This document shows, one piece after another, positions 9,260 to 18,481 of a DNA stretch of 64,000 bases. The translations under genes and the position numbers were made by a program. Under the pieces are notes generated by a model. It saw only the letters and a program-made list of their open reading frames with translations. It did no database searches and was not told the DNA's origin. Every line of letters starts with the position of its first letter. Within the stretch, counting starts at the first letter, position 1. The DNA is from Pedococcus sp. 5OH_020 (GTDB lineage Bacteria; Actinomycetota; Actinomycetes; Actinomycetales; Dermatophilaceae), in assembly GCF_027812955.1 (NCBI RefSeq), contig NZ_JAPYZV010000012.1, forward strand, positions 40,088 through 104,087. Direction: 5' to 3'.

Positions 9260-10135
9260 GTGGAGGTGGAGAGCCGCGCCGAGGCCAGAGAGTTCCTCAA
9301 GTCGCGACGGGCCAAGCTGAGCCCGCCGAGCTCCGTTCCCCCCTCCGATCCCACCTCCAGGGCCGTCCACCGGCGGGTGCCCGGGCTCCGCCGCGAGGAG
9401 GTCGCCGCCCTCGCGGGAGTCAGCGTCGACTACTACACCCGGCTCGAGAAGGGGCGCCTCGAGACCGCGTCGCCGGCCGTTCTGGACGCCATCGCGCGAG
9501 CGCTCCAACTGGACTCCGCTGAGCGCTCGCATCTGTACTCCCTGGCGAGGGCCTCGCGGGGCGAGCTGGCAGAACCCCCTCCGGATGCGACGGACGGCGC
9601 GCTCCGCCCCCAGCTGAGGTGGCTGCTTGACGCCATGGGTCGCAGTCCGGCCTACGTGAGGAACGGACGGCTGGACGTCCTCGCCCACAACGTCATGGGA
9701 CATGCGCTGTACAAGCCGATGTTCGACAGCATGGGAGACAGACCCAACCTGGCCCTCTTCTGCTTCCTCGACGGACGCGCGCAGGAGTTCTTCCCCAAGT
9801 GGCCAGAGGTGGCCGAGGAGACGGTGGCCCTTCTTCGCGCCGAGACCGGCCGGCATCCCTCCGACGCGGTCACGGCTGACCTCGTTCAGAGCTTGCTGCA
9901 CGGCAGCACGGCTTTCTTTACGCTCTGGGCCACCCACGACGTCCGTCGGATCCTGGCCGAGGGCAAAGAGTTCGCTCATCCGCAGGTGGGACCCTTGACG
10001 CTGACACTCGAAGCGCTCGAGGTTTGTGCCGACCCCGGGCTCACGGTGGTGGCGTATGCCGCCCAGCCGGCCTCGCAGTCCGAGGAGGGACTGAATCGGT
10101 TGAGCCAGACAAGGACAGCCACCCCGAGCGGCTGA
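9260..10135 (+). CDS. XRE-family regulator with MmyB-like ligand domain (1)
   Basis: About 291 residues from GTG at 9260 (a second GTG is two codons later). An N-terminal helix-turn-helix contains PGLRREEVAALAGVSVDYYTRLEKG, cut here to its key residues R-REEVA and the recognition helix around YYTRLE. The C-terminal half carries the MmyB-type PAS-like fold with WLLDAMGRSPAYVRNGRLD and HNVMGHALY. This family in actinobacteria binds small hydrophobic or fatty ligands and often represses an adjacent SDR/ADH gene. It is transcribed divergently from the SDR at 9131 across a short gap with an inverted repeat, so local control is likely. An upstream in-frame ATG at 9134 exists, but the extension is not conserved-looking. 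Confidence 0.9.
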   Translation: MEVESRAEAREFLKSRRAKLSPPSSVPPSDPTSRAVHRRVPGLRREEVAALAGVSVDYYTRLEKGRLETASPAVLDAIARALQLDSAERSHLYSLARASRGELAEPPPDATDGALRPQLRWLLDAMGRSPAYVRNGRLDVLAHNVMGHALYKPMFDSMGDRPNLALFCFLDGRAQEFFPKWPEVAEETVALLRAETGRHPSDAVTADLVQSLLHGSTAFFTLWATHDVRRILAEGKEFAHPQVGPLTLTLEALEVCADPGLTVVAYAAQPASQSEEGLNRLSQTRTATPSG

Positions 10136-10228
10136 CACGCACTACTCGTGCTGGGCGATCGCCATGAACAGCGGGCACCCCGGACTGCAGCCCGGGCCTT
10201 GGACCAGCCCGCAAATTAGTTGGCACCA

Positions 10229-10266
10229 AGGGCCCCTGACCTGCGTTTCCGCTGGTTAGGGGCCCT
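10229..10266. terminator. Hairpin between converging genes
   Basis: A 12-13 bp stem (AGGGCCCCTGACC pairing with GGTTAGGGGCCCT, one G-T pair) with a 12-nt loop lies in the 278-bp gap between the convergent regulator (ends 10135) and ADH (ends 10413). There is no U-run, so it may be a rho-dependent or structure-only terminator. Confidence 0.5.
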
Positions 10267-10412
10267 CTCGTGAATGTGGTGGCCCGCCGCCGGGGGAAGA
10301 TACCAGTGGGTCGGGTGCGCGATCAGGCGACGGCTTGGCTGCCGCAGCTTTAGTGTGAGCGCGCCGCGGTTGACTTGGTCTAGGAAGTCTGAAACTCCAT
10401 CACTTCACCGGC

Positions 10413-11450
10413 TCACAGGGTGGTGGTGTCGATGACGAAGCGGTATCGCACGTCGGAGGCCAGGACTCGTTCGTATGCCTGGTTGATCTGGTCGGCAGCG
10501 ATGACCTCGACCTCGGCACCGATGCCGTGCTGGGCGCAGAAGTCGAGCATCTCCTGGGTGAGGGCGATGCCACCGATCATGGAGCCGGCAAAGGACCGAC
10601 GCCCCCCGATAAGGGAGAACACGTTCAGGCTGAGCGGCTCGGCCGGGGCGCCGACGTTGACCAAGGTGCCGTCCACTGCCAGCAGCCCAAGGTAGGCGTC
10701 GAGGTCGATGCCGGCGCTGACCGTGTTGACGATGAGGTCGAACCGCCCGGCCAGCTGCTCGAACGTCGAGGGGTCAGAGGTGGCGTAGTAGTCGTCGGCA
10801 CCGAGGCGCAGGCCGTCCTCCTGCTTCTTCAACGACTGGGACAGGACGGTGACCTCGGCGCCGAGAGCGTGGGCGATCTTGACACCCATGTGACCGAGTC
10901 CGCCCAGGCCCACGATGGCGACCTTCTTCCCGGGCCCCGCATTCCAGTGACGCAGCGGCGCATAGGTGGTAATGCCGGCGCACAGGAGGGGAGCAGCTGC
11001 AACGGGGTCGATGCCGTCGGGCACGGACAGGACGTAGTCGGAGTCGACGACGACGTGGGTGGAGTAGCCGCCATGGGTGGTGGTTCCGTCGCGGTCGGTG
11101 GCCGCGTAGGTGCCGACCATTCCCTTCAGGCAGTACTGCTCGTCGCAGGCCCGGCAGTTGGCACACTCCCCGCAGGAGTTGACCATGCAGCCGACGCCGA
11201 CGCGGTCGCCGACGCGGTGGCGGGAGACGTCCGCACCGACCTCGGTGACGACTCCGACGATCTCGTGACCAGGCACGACCGGGAAGGGCTGCGGGCCCCA
11301 GTCACCATTGACGGTGTGGATGTCCGAGTGGCAGATGCCGGCGTACTCGATCTGGATGAGGACGTCGTTCGATCCAACCTCACGGCGCTCGATGACGGTG
11401 GGGGCCAGGGGCTGGCCGGCGGCGGGTGCCGCGTAAGCGTTGACGCGCAT
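10413..11450 (-). CDS. NAD(P)-dependent zinc alcohol dehydrogenase (CAD/YahK-like)
   Basis: 345 residues from ATG at 11450 ([17 protein letters not shown]). Catalytic zinc ligands are in [10 protein letters not shown] and VPGHEIVG; the four-cysteine structural zinc loop is [15 protein letters not shown]. The Rossmann motif [13 protein letters not shown] is intact. This pattern is that of cinnamyl-alcohol-dehydrogenase-like/aldehyde reductases of the YahK group, usually NADPH-linked and aldehyde-reducing. It lies 50 bp downstream of the cupin at 11501, with the MerR regulator upstream; such AdhR-type MerR/ADH/cupin sets respond to reactive aldehydes in other bacteria (family knowledge). Confidence 0.92.
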   Translation of the reverse strand: MRVNAYAAPAAGQPLAPTVIERREVGSNDVLIQIEYAGICHSDIHTVNGDWGPQPFPVVPGHEIVGVVTEVGADVSRHRVGDRVGVGCMVNSCGECANCRACDEQYCLKGMVGTYAATDRDGTTTHGGYSTHVVVDSDYVLSVPDGIDPVAAAPLLCAGITTYAPLRHWNAGPGKKVAIVGLGGLGHMGVKIAHALGAEVTVLSQSLKKQEDGLRLGADDYYATSDPSTFEQLAGRFDLIVNTVSAGIDLDAYLGLLAVDGTLVNVGAPAEPLSLNVFSLIGGRRSFAGSMIGGIALTQEMLDFCAQHGIGAEVEVIAADQINQAYERVLASDVRYRFVIDTTTL

Positions 11451-11500
11451 ACGAAAATCTTCCTTCTCTTCTGATTGGGTGGATCGGGAAAGTAGGGAGC

Positions 11501-11896
11501 TCAGACGCCGTACTCGGCGTCTGTGACGTGGTCCAGCCAGGTCACGACTTGTCCTCGGTCGTCGGCCTCCTGGATGGCGACGTGGGCCATGAACCGGTCG
11601 GACGTGGCGCCGTGCCAGTGCTCTTCGTCGGGCTCGATGTAGACCACATCGCCCGGGCGGATCTCCTGCGGGTCGCCGCCTCTGCGGGCGACGTACCCGA
11701 TCCCGTCGGTGACGTACAGGGTCTGGCCCTTGGGGTGGCTGTGCCAGGCCGTCCTGGCGCCCGGGGTGAAACGGACGTGGGCGCAACCGACAGCCGACTG
11801 CTCGTCGGGATCGCGTATGCCGTCGATGTAGACCGTGCCGGTGAACCAGTCCGCAGGTCCTACGGCAGTCTCACCGCCGCTCTGGGTGAACTTCAT
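11501..11896 (-). CDS. Small single-domain cupin
   Basis: 131 residues. The cupin motif 1 region is [20 protein letters not shown] (HxH then Q in place of the usual E), and motif 2 is [17 protein letters not shown]. Similar cupins accompany carboxymuconolactone-decarboxylase-like proteins and aldehyde reductases. It starts 51 bp upstream of the ADH gene and probably shares its transcript. Unrelated in detail to the RRVV-type cupins elsewhere in the window. Confidence 0.87.
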   Translation of the reverse strand: MKFTQSGGETAVGPADWFTGTVYIDGIRDPDEQSAVGCAHVRFTPGARTAWHSHPKGQTLYVTDGIGYVARRGGDPQEIRPGDVVYIEPDEEHWHGATSDRFMAHVAIQEADDRGQVVTWLDHVTDAEYGV

Positions 11897-12007
11897 GTGC
11901 GATGCACTTCCTTCGTGTCACGGTCCAGGGCGCGCCGGAGCGCTGCCCGAACCTGGTTACCGGTGCCCGAGGTATGCCGCCGCAAGGCAGCGCGGCAAAC
12001 GTTGGCA

Positions 12008-12478
12008 CTACCGCTTGCTGGCTGGCTTGACCTCGTCAGCGAGGGTGCGGGCCTCACCTAAGAGCAGTTCGACGTGGCCGTCGTCGCCGGCGGCCACAGC
12101 GTGCCAGTAGTCAATCTTCAAGGCGACGTACCGCTGGCGGAGGACGAGCTGCTTTGCCTCGACCTCCAGTCGTTGCTGCTGCGCGGTGAGCAGCTCGATC
12201 TGCTCGCCGGCCGCACACGGGCCGAGTTGCCCGTTCGCGACGTACTTGGGCATGTCCCTCACGGACATGCCGGTCGCCGCGAGGCAAGCCACCCACATGA
12301 TCTGGTCCAGGTCCTCCTCGTCATAGACGCGGTGACCACTGCTCGCCCCCCGGCCGACGGGGGCGATCACTCCGATGGACTCGTAGTAGCGCAGCGTGCT
12401 GGCTGGCAGCCCAGTCAGGGCTGCAGCCTCCTTGATCGTGTACTCGTGGCGGGCAGTCAGAGCGCTCATGTCAACCAC
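12008..12478 (-). CDS. MerR-family transcriptional regulator
   Basis: 156 residues. A winged-helix N-terminus (YTIKEAAALTGLPASTLRYY then GxxxP and the wing SGHRVYDEEDL) is followed by an effector region with a coiled-coil helix (about residues 95-125, rich in Q, L and E). No conserved metal-sensing cysteine pair is seen, consistent with the AdhR-like group. The start could be ATG 12478 or, more likely, ATG 12469 (MSALTARHEY), because the candidate promoter at 12478-12506 reaches into the first ATG. Likely regulates itself and the cupin-ADH pair downstream. Confidence 0.88.
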   Translation of the reverse strand: MVDMSALTARHEYTIKEAAALTGLPASTLRYYESIGVIAPVGRGASSGHRVYDEEDLDQIMWVACLAATGMSVRDMPKYVANGQLGPCAAGEQIELLTAQQQRLEVEAKQLVLRQRYVALKIDYWHAVAAGDDGHVELLLGEARTLADEVKPASKR

Positions 12479-12506
12479 GCTAAGAACTTCAAGTGCTCGA
12501 AGTCAG
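12478..12506 (-). promoter_or_regulatory. Candidate MerR-type promoter/operator
   Basis: The palindrome-like ACTTCAAGTGCTCGAAGT (12486-12503) resembles operators of AdhR-type MerR proteins. Read on the minus strand it lies between CTGACT (-35-like) and TTAGCG (-10-like). The predicted transcript start falls near ATG 12469, suggesting a leaderless messenger. Confidence 0.4.
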
Positions 12507-12732
12507 GGCCATGCTTCCCAGCCAGATGACTTACTGAATCTCTGGGTCTCGCGAACAATGCTCGTCCTGTCTCAAGTAGGGGCCCCTGGGCCGAAGCCGT
12601 TCCCTACGGCCGCCAATGTGCGCTCAAGTTCCCACCAGTTTCACGCATCTCCTGACTCACCCCTCCAGCCGCCGCGCGAACCAGCCGTCGGCTTCATCGC
12701 CGAAGTAAGTAGCCGGTTGTCCTCGTGAGGTC

Positions 12733-13662
12733 TCAGCGAGACTGTCTCAGCGAGCCAGCCTCAGTGACGTCCTCGGGCAACTCGTGGGTTGCCGCCCATG
12801 ACGCCAACAGCTTCAACCCGTCCTCAGCTGCCGAGCCCGGTCTAGCCGTGTACACAGTCAGGTCTAGGCTCCCCCGGTCACGCGTGGGTAGGTCCATCGA
12901 GTGGTACGTCAGCTCGAGCGAGCCGATGTCAGGATGACGGAACGTCTTGACGCCGTTGGAATGCAACCGGACGTTGTGGGCAGCCCACCGGGTGCGAAAC
13001 TCGTTGCTGACCGTGGACAACTCACCAACGAGCTCACGCAGGTCCTTGTCATGCGGATCCCGTCCAGCCTCGGTACGCAGCAGCGCGACCGTCGTGTTGG
13101 CAGCCCCTTCCCAGTCGGGGTACATGCTCCGTGCTGCCGGGTCGAGGAACTGGAACCTTGCAATGTTGATCGGGTCCCGGCGACTGGCGTACATAGGCGA
13201 GTACAGGGCCCGACCCAGTGTGTTCGTCGCGAGGATGTCCATGCGACCGTTGCGGACCATGGCCGGCGCCGTCGTCATGGAGTCCAGCATCCACTGCACG
13301 CTCTCGGGGAGCTCAGTGCCGCGACGGCGTCTCTGCACACCCTTCATGGAAGGTTTCGCCGCCTGCGCCAGGTCGAACAAGTAACTGCGCTCCGCATCAT
13401 CAAGCTGCAACGCGCGCGCCACCGCATCGAGGACGTCTTCTGACACACCGGCTATGTGCCCCTTCTCCAGCCGGATGTACCACTCGGTGCTCACACCAGC
13501 GAGGACGGCAACCTCCTCACGGCGCAGCCCCTTCACACGCCGCACGCCACCACCAGCAGGCAGCCCAGCCTGCTCCGGGGTGATGCGCGCCCGGCGGTTG
13601 GTGAGGAAGTCACGAATGTCTGCACGAATCTCCACCCCTTCACGGTACGACCGAACGCACAT
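12733..13662 (-). CDS. XRE-family regulator with MmyB-like ligand domain (2)
   Basis: 309 residues, same family as the gene at 9260. HTH core: KGLRREEVAVLAGVSTEWY with RLEKGHI. C-terminal MmyB domain: WMLDSMTTAPAMVRNGRMD and NTLGRALYSPMY. The ATG at 13662 is used here; a GTG at 13635 (VEIRADIRDF) aligns better with the paralog's start but has its SD-like GAAGGG too close. It is divergent from the truncated ADH at 13861, the typical layout for this family, so its original target is probably now a pseudogene. Confidence 0.88.
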   Translation of the reverse strand: MCVRSYREGVEIRADIRDFLTNRRARITPEQAGLPAGGGVRRVKGLRREEVAVLAGVSTEWYIRLEKGHIAGVSEDVLDAVARALQLDDAERSYLFDLAQAAKPSMKGVQRRRRGTELPESVQWMLDSMTTAPAMVRNGRMDILATNTLGRALYSPMYASRRDPINIARFQFLDPAARSMYPDWEGAANTTVALLRTEAGRDPHDKDLRELVGELSTVSNEFRTRWAAHNVRLHSNGVKTFRHPDIGSLELTYHSMDLPTRDRGSLDLTVYTARPGSAAEDGLKLLASWAATHELPEDVTEAGSLRQSR

Positions 13663-13860
13663 CCATGGGGGGTCGCGTTTGTCCCCCTACAACCTGAACC
13701 TGCCCTCGACGCCCCAACAGGAGTTACATGGTGCGCGCGGACGGATGACAGCCAACCTCACCGGCCCGCACGAGTCCTGTCTTGCGTCACCGCTGGCGAC
13801 GTGAACCGGTCCAGCATCAACCAAACGCTGACCTTTCAGCCAACAAGGGAGACATCAACA

Positions 13861-14124
13861 TGCGAGGCACAGTCCTGCACGGGCCTGGCGACGTCCGCTT
13901 CGAAGAGCGAGACGACCCCACCCTCGTCGAACCCACCGACGCCATCATCCGCCTCGCCGCCAGCTGCGTTTGCGGGTCAGACCTGTGGCCCTACCGCGGC
14001 CTCGAGGACGTCAACGTCCCCTCCCCGATGGGTCACGAGTACGCCGGTTACGTCGAGCAGGTCGGTGACCAGGTCACCGCCGTCAAGCCCGGTGACTTCG
14101 TCGTCGGGTCGTTCTTCGCCTCGT
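13861..14124 (+). pseudogene. Zinc alcohol dehydrogenase, truncated N-terminus
   Basis: About 88 codons of a good MDR alcohol dehydrogenase: MRGTVLHGPGDVRFEE, catalytic Cys in CVCGSDLWPYRG, and GHEYAGYVEQVG. Similarity stops after VVGSFFAS, exactly where the structural zinc loop should begin; the following codons are low-complexity and enter an unrelated fragment. The gene has a normal upstream region and ATG, so a short product may be made, but it lacks the cofactor domain. It is divergent from the MmyB regulator at 12733. Confidence 0.8.
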
Positions 14125-14169
14125 TCCCGGCGCCATCCGCGACGGCGACCCGGCCTACGGCAGGATGCC

Positions 14170-14418
14170 AGCCCCAGCGGCATGGTCTACGCGTCCGGCA
14201 CCCTGTACGTGGCCCACGTGCGCGGTCAGGCGCTGCGCGCCGTCCCCGTTGCGGATCCGTCGGCCTCGCGGCTGTTCTTCCACGAGCAGTTCGGCCGCAT
14301 CCGTGACGCAGCCATCGCACCCAACGGTGACCTGTGGTTCATTACGAACAACACTGACGGTCGCGGCACACCGCGCGGCCGCGATGACCGCATCATGCGG
14401 GTTCACCTTGCCGGCTGA
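14170..14418 (+). pseudogene. PQQ-type sugar dehydrogenase, C-terminal scrap
   Basis: In a frame different from the ADH fragment, the translation SGMVYASGTLYVAHVRGQAL, then FGRIRDAAIAPNGDLWFITN and GRGTPRGRDDRIMRVHLAG, ends at a stop. This matches the final beta-propeller blade of secreted glucose/sorbosone dehydrogenases (SG..Y..G.LYVA..RGQ...; GRGTP...DDRI.R). Only about 80 residues remain and no start codon is associated. It is fused directly to the broken ADH, marking a deletion junction near 14125-14170. Confidence 0.7.
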
Positions 14419-14458
14419 CTTGAACACCACCGGCCTGAGGCGCTCCAACGGTACGGTC

Positions 14459-14730
14459 TCAGCGACCCACCGCGACTGTGCAGTCCTGGTTGCTGACGTC
14501 GCATCGGACGCCCAGAACATCATGGCCCCGTGCGGTCAGGTCCTTGGTCGCCTCGTCTAGCTTCTCCTGGGTGACATCGGCCAGAGCCGCCGCGGCGTTG
14601 CTTGCCGCGAATGCGCGCGGGGTGGCCAGACCCATGCAGGAACTGGCACCGGTGACGAACGCCTCATGGCCGGTGAAGTCGTAGCTTGAAATTCTTCAAT
14701 GGTGCTTGGCCGATCGTTTTCCGTGGACAT
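14459..14730 (-). pseudogene. SDR-family oxidoreductase, N-terminal fragment
   Basis: The minus strand reads YDFTGHEAFVTGASSCMGLA, then RAFAASNAAAALADVTQEKL and VRCDVSNQD, a recognisable SDR first half (TGASxGMG). It stops in frame at 14459-14461, and beyond that only noise remains up to the sugar dehydrogenase scrap. An ATG at 14730, six bases past the stop of the upstream cyclophilin-like gene, is in another frame, so a frameshift near 14690 also exists. It was probably the third gene of the operon starting at 15942. Confidence 0.7.
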
Positions 14731-14732
14731 GC

Positions 14733-15110
14733 TCACTCGTTCTTCTCATCGGCGTCAGTAGCGCGTTCAATCAGCACCTTAAAGACGTCAGGCTGAGAGC
14801 GGATGGCGGCAATGTCCCCGTCGAAAGAACCCAAGCGAACGATTCCGTTCCAGTAGTCGACGTCGCCGTAGTAAAAGACAAGGTCGCCGGAAGGCGCGTA
14901 GTACCCGACGTCGTTGACCTCGGGGTCTGCGCCTGCGGGGACACCCTGCGTCGTCAGCGGCCACTGGAGGTCGGCAATCTTTTCCACACCGTTGAAGTCA
15001 CGGAACGTCAACGTCAGCGGGAGATGGTCGACCAAGGCCTGCGCCGTGGAGTTGTCGAACAGGGTGGCGGTCAGCGTCTGGCCGCTGAACCTGATGGTGA
15101 CTTGGGTCAT
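14733..15110 (-). CDS. Cyclophilin-like fold protein
   Basis: 125 residues matching the small bacterial cyclophilin-like family: TVTIRF-type opening (MTQVTIRFSGQTLTATLFDN), LPLTLTFRDFNGVEKIADL, then GYYAPSGDLVFYYGDVDYW and RLGSFDG near the C-terminus. These proteins have a compact beta barrel, lack proven peptidyl-prolyl isomerase activity, and frequently sit beside oxidoreductases and MerR/LysR regulators. It lies between the intact SDR at 15205 and the broken SDR at 14459, all on the minus strand. Confidence 0.85.
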   Translation of the reverse strand: MTQVTIRFSGQTLTATLFDNSTAQALVDHLPLTLTFRDFNGVEKIADLQWPLTTQGVPAGADPEVNDVGYYAPSGDLVFYYGDVDYWNGIVRLGSFDGDIAAIRSQPDVFKVLIERATDADEKNE

Positions 15111-15204
15111 CGCGCCCTCTTCCGGTGGATGCTGTCAGCCTCGAGGGTGGTAGGACTTGGGGCGGCACAGGACATCCACGCACACCGTGGTGTCCACGGG
15201 AGGC

Positions 15205-15942
15205 TCATGCGCGTTCGGGCAAGGTTAGGCCGGTGTGGCGTTCAAGTGAACAGAGCAGACGGTCTTGGAACTGTGAGTCCGTCACGGCGGGGTCTGGGTC
15301 ACGACGCTGCTGGTGGTACCAGTACCCGCCACTGGTCGGGGCCTGCCGGTCATCGCTCGTGACGAGCCACTCTTGGGTGCGATGCCCGAGCCGCAGGTCG
15401 TCCGGAGCTCCCGGCCCACCCATGCGTGTTGGCACCCACCCTGGGTCGACACTGTTACTGAACACGCCCGGCCACAGGCGCGCCACCGCTGCCGCGAGCG
15501 TTGCCACGAACAGTTTGCTGTCGGAATACGAGCCAGCCCGTCCACCCGTCCAGTCGACGCCGGTAACGTCGGCCGTCGCACCCCGATGCATGCCGCTGCT
15601 GAGGTACACCAGCCGCTCAACCTGCGGCATCAAGGCGGTCAGCGCGTACGGAGCAACCACATTGACCGGCATGATGCCTGGCCCGCGGTACACCCCAGCG
15701 TTGTGGATGACCGCGTCCACCATTCCCGACGACGCGACCTGATCGGCAACGCTACGAGTCTGAGCCAGGTCGGCAAGGTCCCCAACAATGGCGTGAGCGC
15801 CAGCGTCCAGGAGGTCACGCACCGCGTCCAACCGCTGCTCGTTGCGACCATGAACGACGACTTCATGCCCCTGCTCCAGCAGGGTTTGCGCTGCAGCTCG
15901 GCCCAGCCCGTCCACTGACCCGGTGATGAGCACCTTGGTCAT
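15205..15942 (-). CDS. SDR-family NAD(P)-dependent oxidoreductase
   Basis: 245 residues. N-terminal TGSVDGLGRAAAQTLLEQGH and VVVHGRNEQRL (arginine after the second strand, suggesting NADPH). The catalytic tyrosine/lysine is in YSDSKLFV, and NNAG is replaced by HNAGVY. The C-terminus is longer than classical SDRs and resembles the WW-oxidoreductase/retinol-dehydrogenase-like group (SVDPGWVPTRMGGPGAPD). First gene of a small minus-strand operon with the cyclophilin-like gene. Confidence 0.88.
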   Translation of the reverse strand: MTKVLITGSVDGLGRAAAQTLLEQGHEVVVHGRNEQRLDAVRDLLDAGAHAIVGDLADLAQTRSVADQVASSGMVDAVIHNAGVYRGPGIMPVNVVAPYALTALMPQVERLVYLSSGMHRGATADVTGVDWTGGRAGSYSDSKLFVATLAAAVARLWPGVFSNSVDPGWVPTRMGGPGAPDDLRLGHRTQEWLVTSDDRQAPTSGGYWYHQQRRDPDPAVTDSQFQDRLLCSLERHTGLTLPERA

Positions 15943-15955
15943 GTCGGCACGCCGG

Positions 15956-16330
15956 TCATATCGGCACGCGCCACGACGGAGAACCAGCCGAACAGGCGCG
16001 CACGCTCGTGGCTATCAGCCCTGCGACGCGGCCTCTCACCACGGGCACGACGGCTCGCCGGTCGGGGCAGGCGGGGCCATCTGAGATGACGCCGTAGACG
16101 ACTGTTCCCGCATCCGGCGACGGTCGTGGGACGTTCGCGTCGGCCGGCGCCGCAGAAGCGGTGGAGACGATGACCACACCCGAGGCCGCAAGTGTCAACG
16201 CTGCCGAACGAAGGCGCCGGCTCCAGGGACCCAAGAGCGCTCCTCGCCTCTCATCCACGCCGCAGACAGGGTGGCAGCCACTGAGTTTGCGACCCTGCGG
16301 CGCATTTTCCCTGCTGGTGCGAGTCGTCAT
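15956..16330 (-). CDS. Possible small exported protein
   Basis: 124 codons upstream of the SDR at 15205-15942. A twin-arginine-like RRLRSAALTLAASGVVIVST stretch ending in ASA at about residues 40-62 resembles a signal peptide, followed by a Pro/Ala-rich linker and no recognised domain. The real start may be internal. It could equally be the remnant of a longer secreted protein, given the many scraps nearby. Confidence 0.35.
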   Translation of the reverse strand: MTTRTSRENAPQGRKLSGCHPVCGVDERRGALLGPWSRRLRSAALTLAASGVVIVSTASAAPADANVPRPSPDAGTVVYGVISDGPACPDRRAVVPVVRGRVAGLIATSVRACSAGSPSWRVPI

Positions 16331-16613
16331 GGTCCGTCTTTCTCATGTCGTGGCGGGCCGCCGACGCCCGGCACTCAGCCCGAATCTGCGAGGCGACTGG
16401 GTAAGTCAGACGTGGCGAACCCATTTCCACCACGGTAGGTGCCTGCATCATGCGCTGGCAGGCACAACCGGTACCCCCACAAGTTCAACCCCTCAAACAG
16501 GCAATGCCCTGGCCGGGCACGTGGTTGTCACCAGTGCGGCAGCTACGACGAGGTGGCTCACACCGGCTGCGACCGGGCCGCACACCCATCCTGCCTAGCT
16601 CAGAAAGCACACC

Positions 16614-17903
16614 ATGTCTTCGCAACCTCGTCCCCCGACCACCAGACTTCCCCTCGTCGTGTTCGTCCTCGCCGCCGGCACATTCCTCATGGGAACGACC
16701 GAGTTCATGATTGCCGGGCTCCTGCCCGAGATGGCCGCCGACCTCGGCTTCTCCATCCCGCACACCGGCCTGCTCATAACCGCATTCGCCGTCGGCATGA
16801 TTGTCGGCTCACCCCTCATGGCCGTAGCCACCCTGCGGATGCCGCAACGTCTCACGCTGACCCTCGCACTGTTGGTGTTCGCCGCCGGGCACGTCGTCGT
16901 CGCCCTGTCCACCACGTTCGCGGTTGCACTCGGCGCCCGCGTCGTCACGGCATTGGCCACCGGCGCGTTCTGGTCAGTCGCAGCAGTCGTCGCCACCCGC
17001 GCCGCCGGTGCCGCCAACAGCTCCCGAGCCCTCGGCGCCGTCATCGGCGGTCTCACCCTCGCCAACGTCATCGGAGTCCCCATCGGCTCGTTCGCCGGAC
17101 AGCTAACTGGATGGCGCGGCCCGTTCTGGGCCCTGGCCATCCTCGCCACCGTCGGCGCCACCGTCATCGGCCGGTTCATCCCCCACAACACCGACGCAAC
17201 CACACCAAGCATCCGAAGCGAGCTCACGGCCCTGCGCAACGGTCGGCTGTGGCTCGCACTGACCGCGTCCGCCGCCATCATGGGCGGCGTCCTGGCCACG
17301 TACAGCTACATCACCCCCATCCTCACCGACCGCACCGGCATCCCAAGCAACCTCGTCCCGCTCGTCCTCGTCGGGTTCGGCGCCGGCGCCCTTGCCGGAA
17401 CCACGTTCGGCGGCCGCATCGGCGACCGGCACCCGATGACGACCACAATCACCGGAGCCATCGCCACCGCCGTCATCCTCGCCCTGTTCACCACCCTCGC
17501 AGCCCAGCCCGTTGCAGCCATCGCCCTCGTCGCACTCATGGGTCTGGCCGGATTCGCCGTCAACCCAGTCCTGTCCGCCATGGCTGTCCAGTTCGCCGGC
17601 AACGCCCCCACCCTCGCCGCAGCCCTGAGCACGTCCGCATTCAACGTCGGCATCGCCGCCGGCTCCTGGGTCGCCGGCCTGGCCCTAGGAACGGGCCTCG
17701 GCCTGGCCGGCCCGTCCATGGTCGGCGCCCTCATCGCGCTCACCACCTTGGTGCCGCTCGTCGCCCTGGCCGTCATCGCACGCCGCCGGGCACACCCGGA
17801 CGGAAGCTGGGCAGCCCTGACCAGCCGCCCGAAGGGGGCCACGACTGCCCGGCCGAACCAGCCGGCGTCTCGACCCGCCGCGCAGCTGGAACCGGCTTGC
17901 TGA
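16614..17903 (+). CDS. MFS transporter, DHA1 drug:H+ antiporter type
   Basis: 429 residues with about twelve membrane segments. The first helix carries FLMGTTEFMIAGLLPEMA, typical of the DHA1 branch that includes AraJ/YdhP/Cmx-like exporters; the loop 2-3 motif is degenerate (GSPLMAVATLRMPQR) and motif C-like GGLTLANVIGVPIGSF is present in helix 5. Proposed function is proton-driven export of a small molecule (sugar or drug); the substrate is unknown. The C-terminal 40 residues are polar and variable. It stands alone, with no regulator immediately adjacent. Confidence 0.9.
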   Translation: MSSQPRPPTTRLPLVVFVLAAGTFLMGTTEFMIAGLLPEMAADLGFSIPHTGLLITAFAVGMIVGSPLMAVATLRMPQRLTLTLALLVFAAGHVVVALSTTFAVALGARVVTALATGAFWSVAAVVATRAAGAANSSRALGAVIGGLTLANVIGVPIGSFAGQLTGWRGPFWALAILATVGATVIGRFIPHNTDATTPSIRSELTALRNGRLWLALTASAAIMGGVLATYSYITPILTDRTGIPSNLVPLVLVGFGAGALAGTTFGGRIGDRHPMTTTITGAIATAVILALFTTLAAQPVAAIALVALMGLAGFAVNPVLSAMAVQFAGNAPTLAAALSTSAFNVGIAAGSWVAGLALGTGLGLAGPSMVGALIALTTLVPLVALAVIARRRAHPDGSWAALTSRPKGATTARPNQPASRPAAQLEPAC

Positions 17904-18261
17904 CCCCACGGGTGCCGCCGCCCTCTCCCCAACTCACGTGGCCCGGGCCCCCTGCTCACGACCGACGTTCCGGTCCGGCCGCCTGGGACCCATGCGTGTC
18001 ATAGGGGCCCAGGCAGCCTTTGCCGTGGACACGCGGATGCCGGTCCGCGCCTGAAGCCCTTTGTTGCGTGACCCGGCCACCATCGCGGGGCTGGTGCGAG
18101 AGGTCTCTACAGCAGACAGAGCGGACAAAGCGCGAGCGGGAGTGCCGTCAGAGAACGATTCCGAGCGCCCCGACATGGGACTGAGGAATGTGGCCCCTCG
18201 CCGAAATCTGCTCCGCGTGTGGACTGGTCTCTACTGCGTGGACTGCAACGACCCTCGCTGT

Positions 18262-18363
18262 GGTCCACCCATCGCCCGCCAGGTCGTCGAAGCGCCCGAA
18301 GGACGCATCATCCGGGTCAGCGACTCCAACCAGGGCAGCACGTTCGTGGTGTGGCTGCCGGAC
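18262..18363 (+). pseudogene. Sensor histidine kinase C-terminal scrap
   Basis: A frame reads PIARQVVEAPEGRI, then SDSNQGSTFVVWLPDR, matching the end of HATPase domains (LxIARQVVEAHGGRI...GQGSTFxVWLP). No other kinase motif (H, N, G1) is detectable in the surrounding 580-bp gap, so this is a leftover. The rest of the 17904-18481 gap shows nothing else I can support. Confidence 0.4.
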
Positions 18364-18481
18364 CGAACGATGGACTCGGCCCCGAACGCGGCCTGCAACC
18401 ACCCAGCTGAACCGCTCAGGGCTCGGCGCGTGAGCGAGCCAGATGCACGGTGCCGGTAGCCCTCACGCGTAGGTGGGTAGC

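Noticed and set aside
13456..14418. A 320-codon plus-strand frame covering the MmyB start and the ADH fragment
   Set aside because: Only its last 80 residues resemble a known family; the rest is shadow of other genes.
16439..18004. A 521-codon frame overlapping the MFS transporter
   Set aside because: Arg/His/Pro-rich shadow in another frame of the same strand; the MFS frame has clear membrane helices and motifs.
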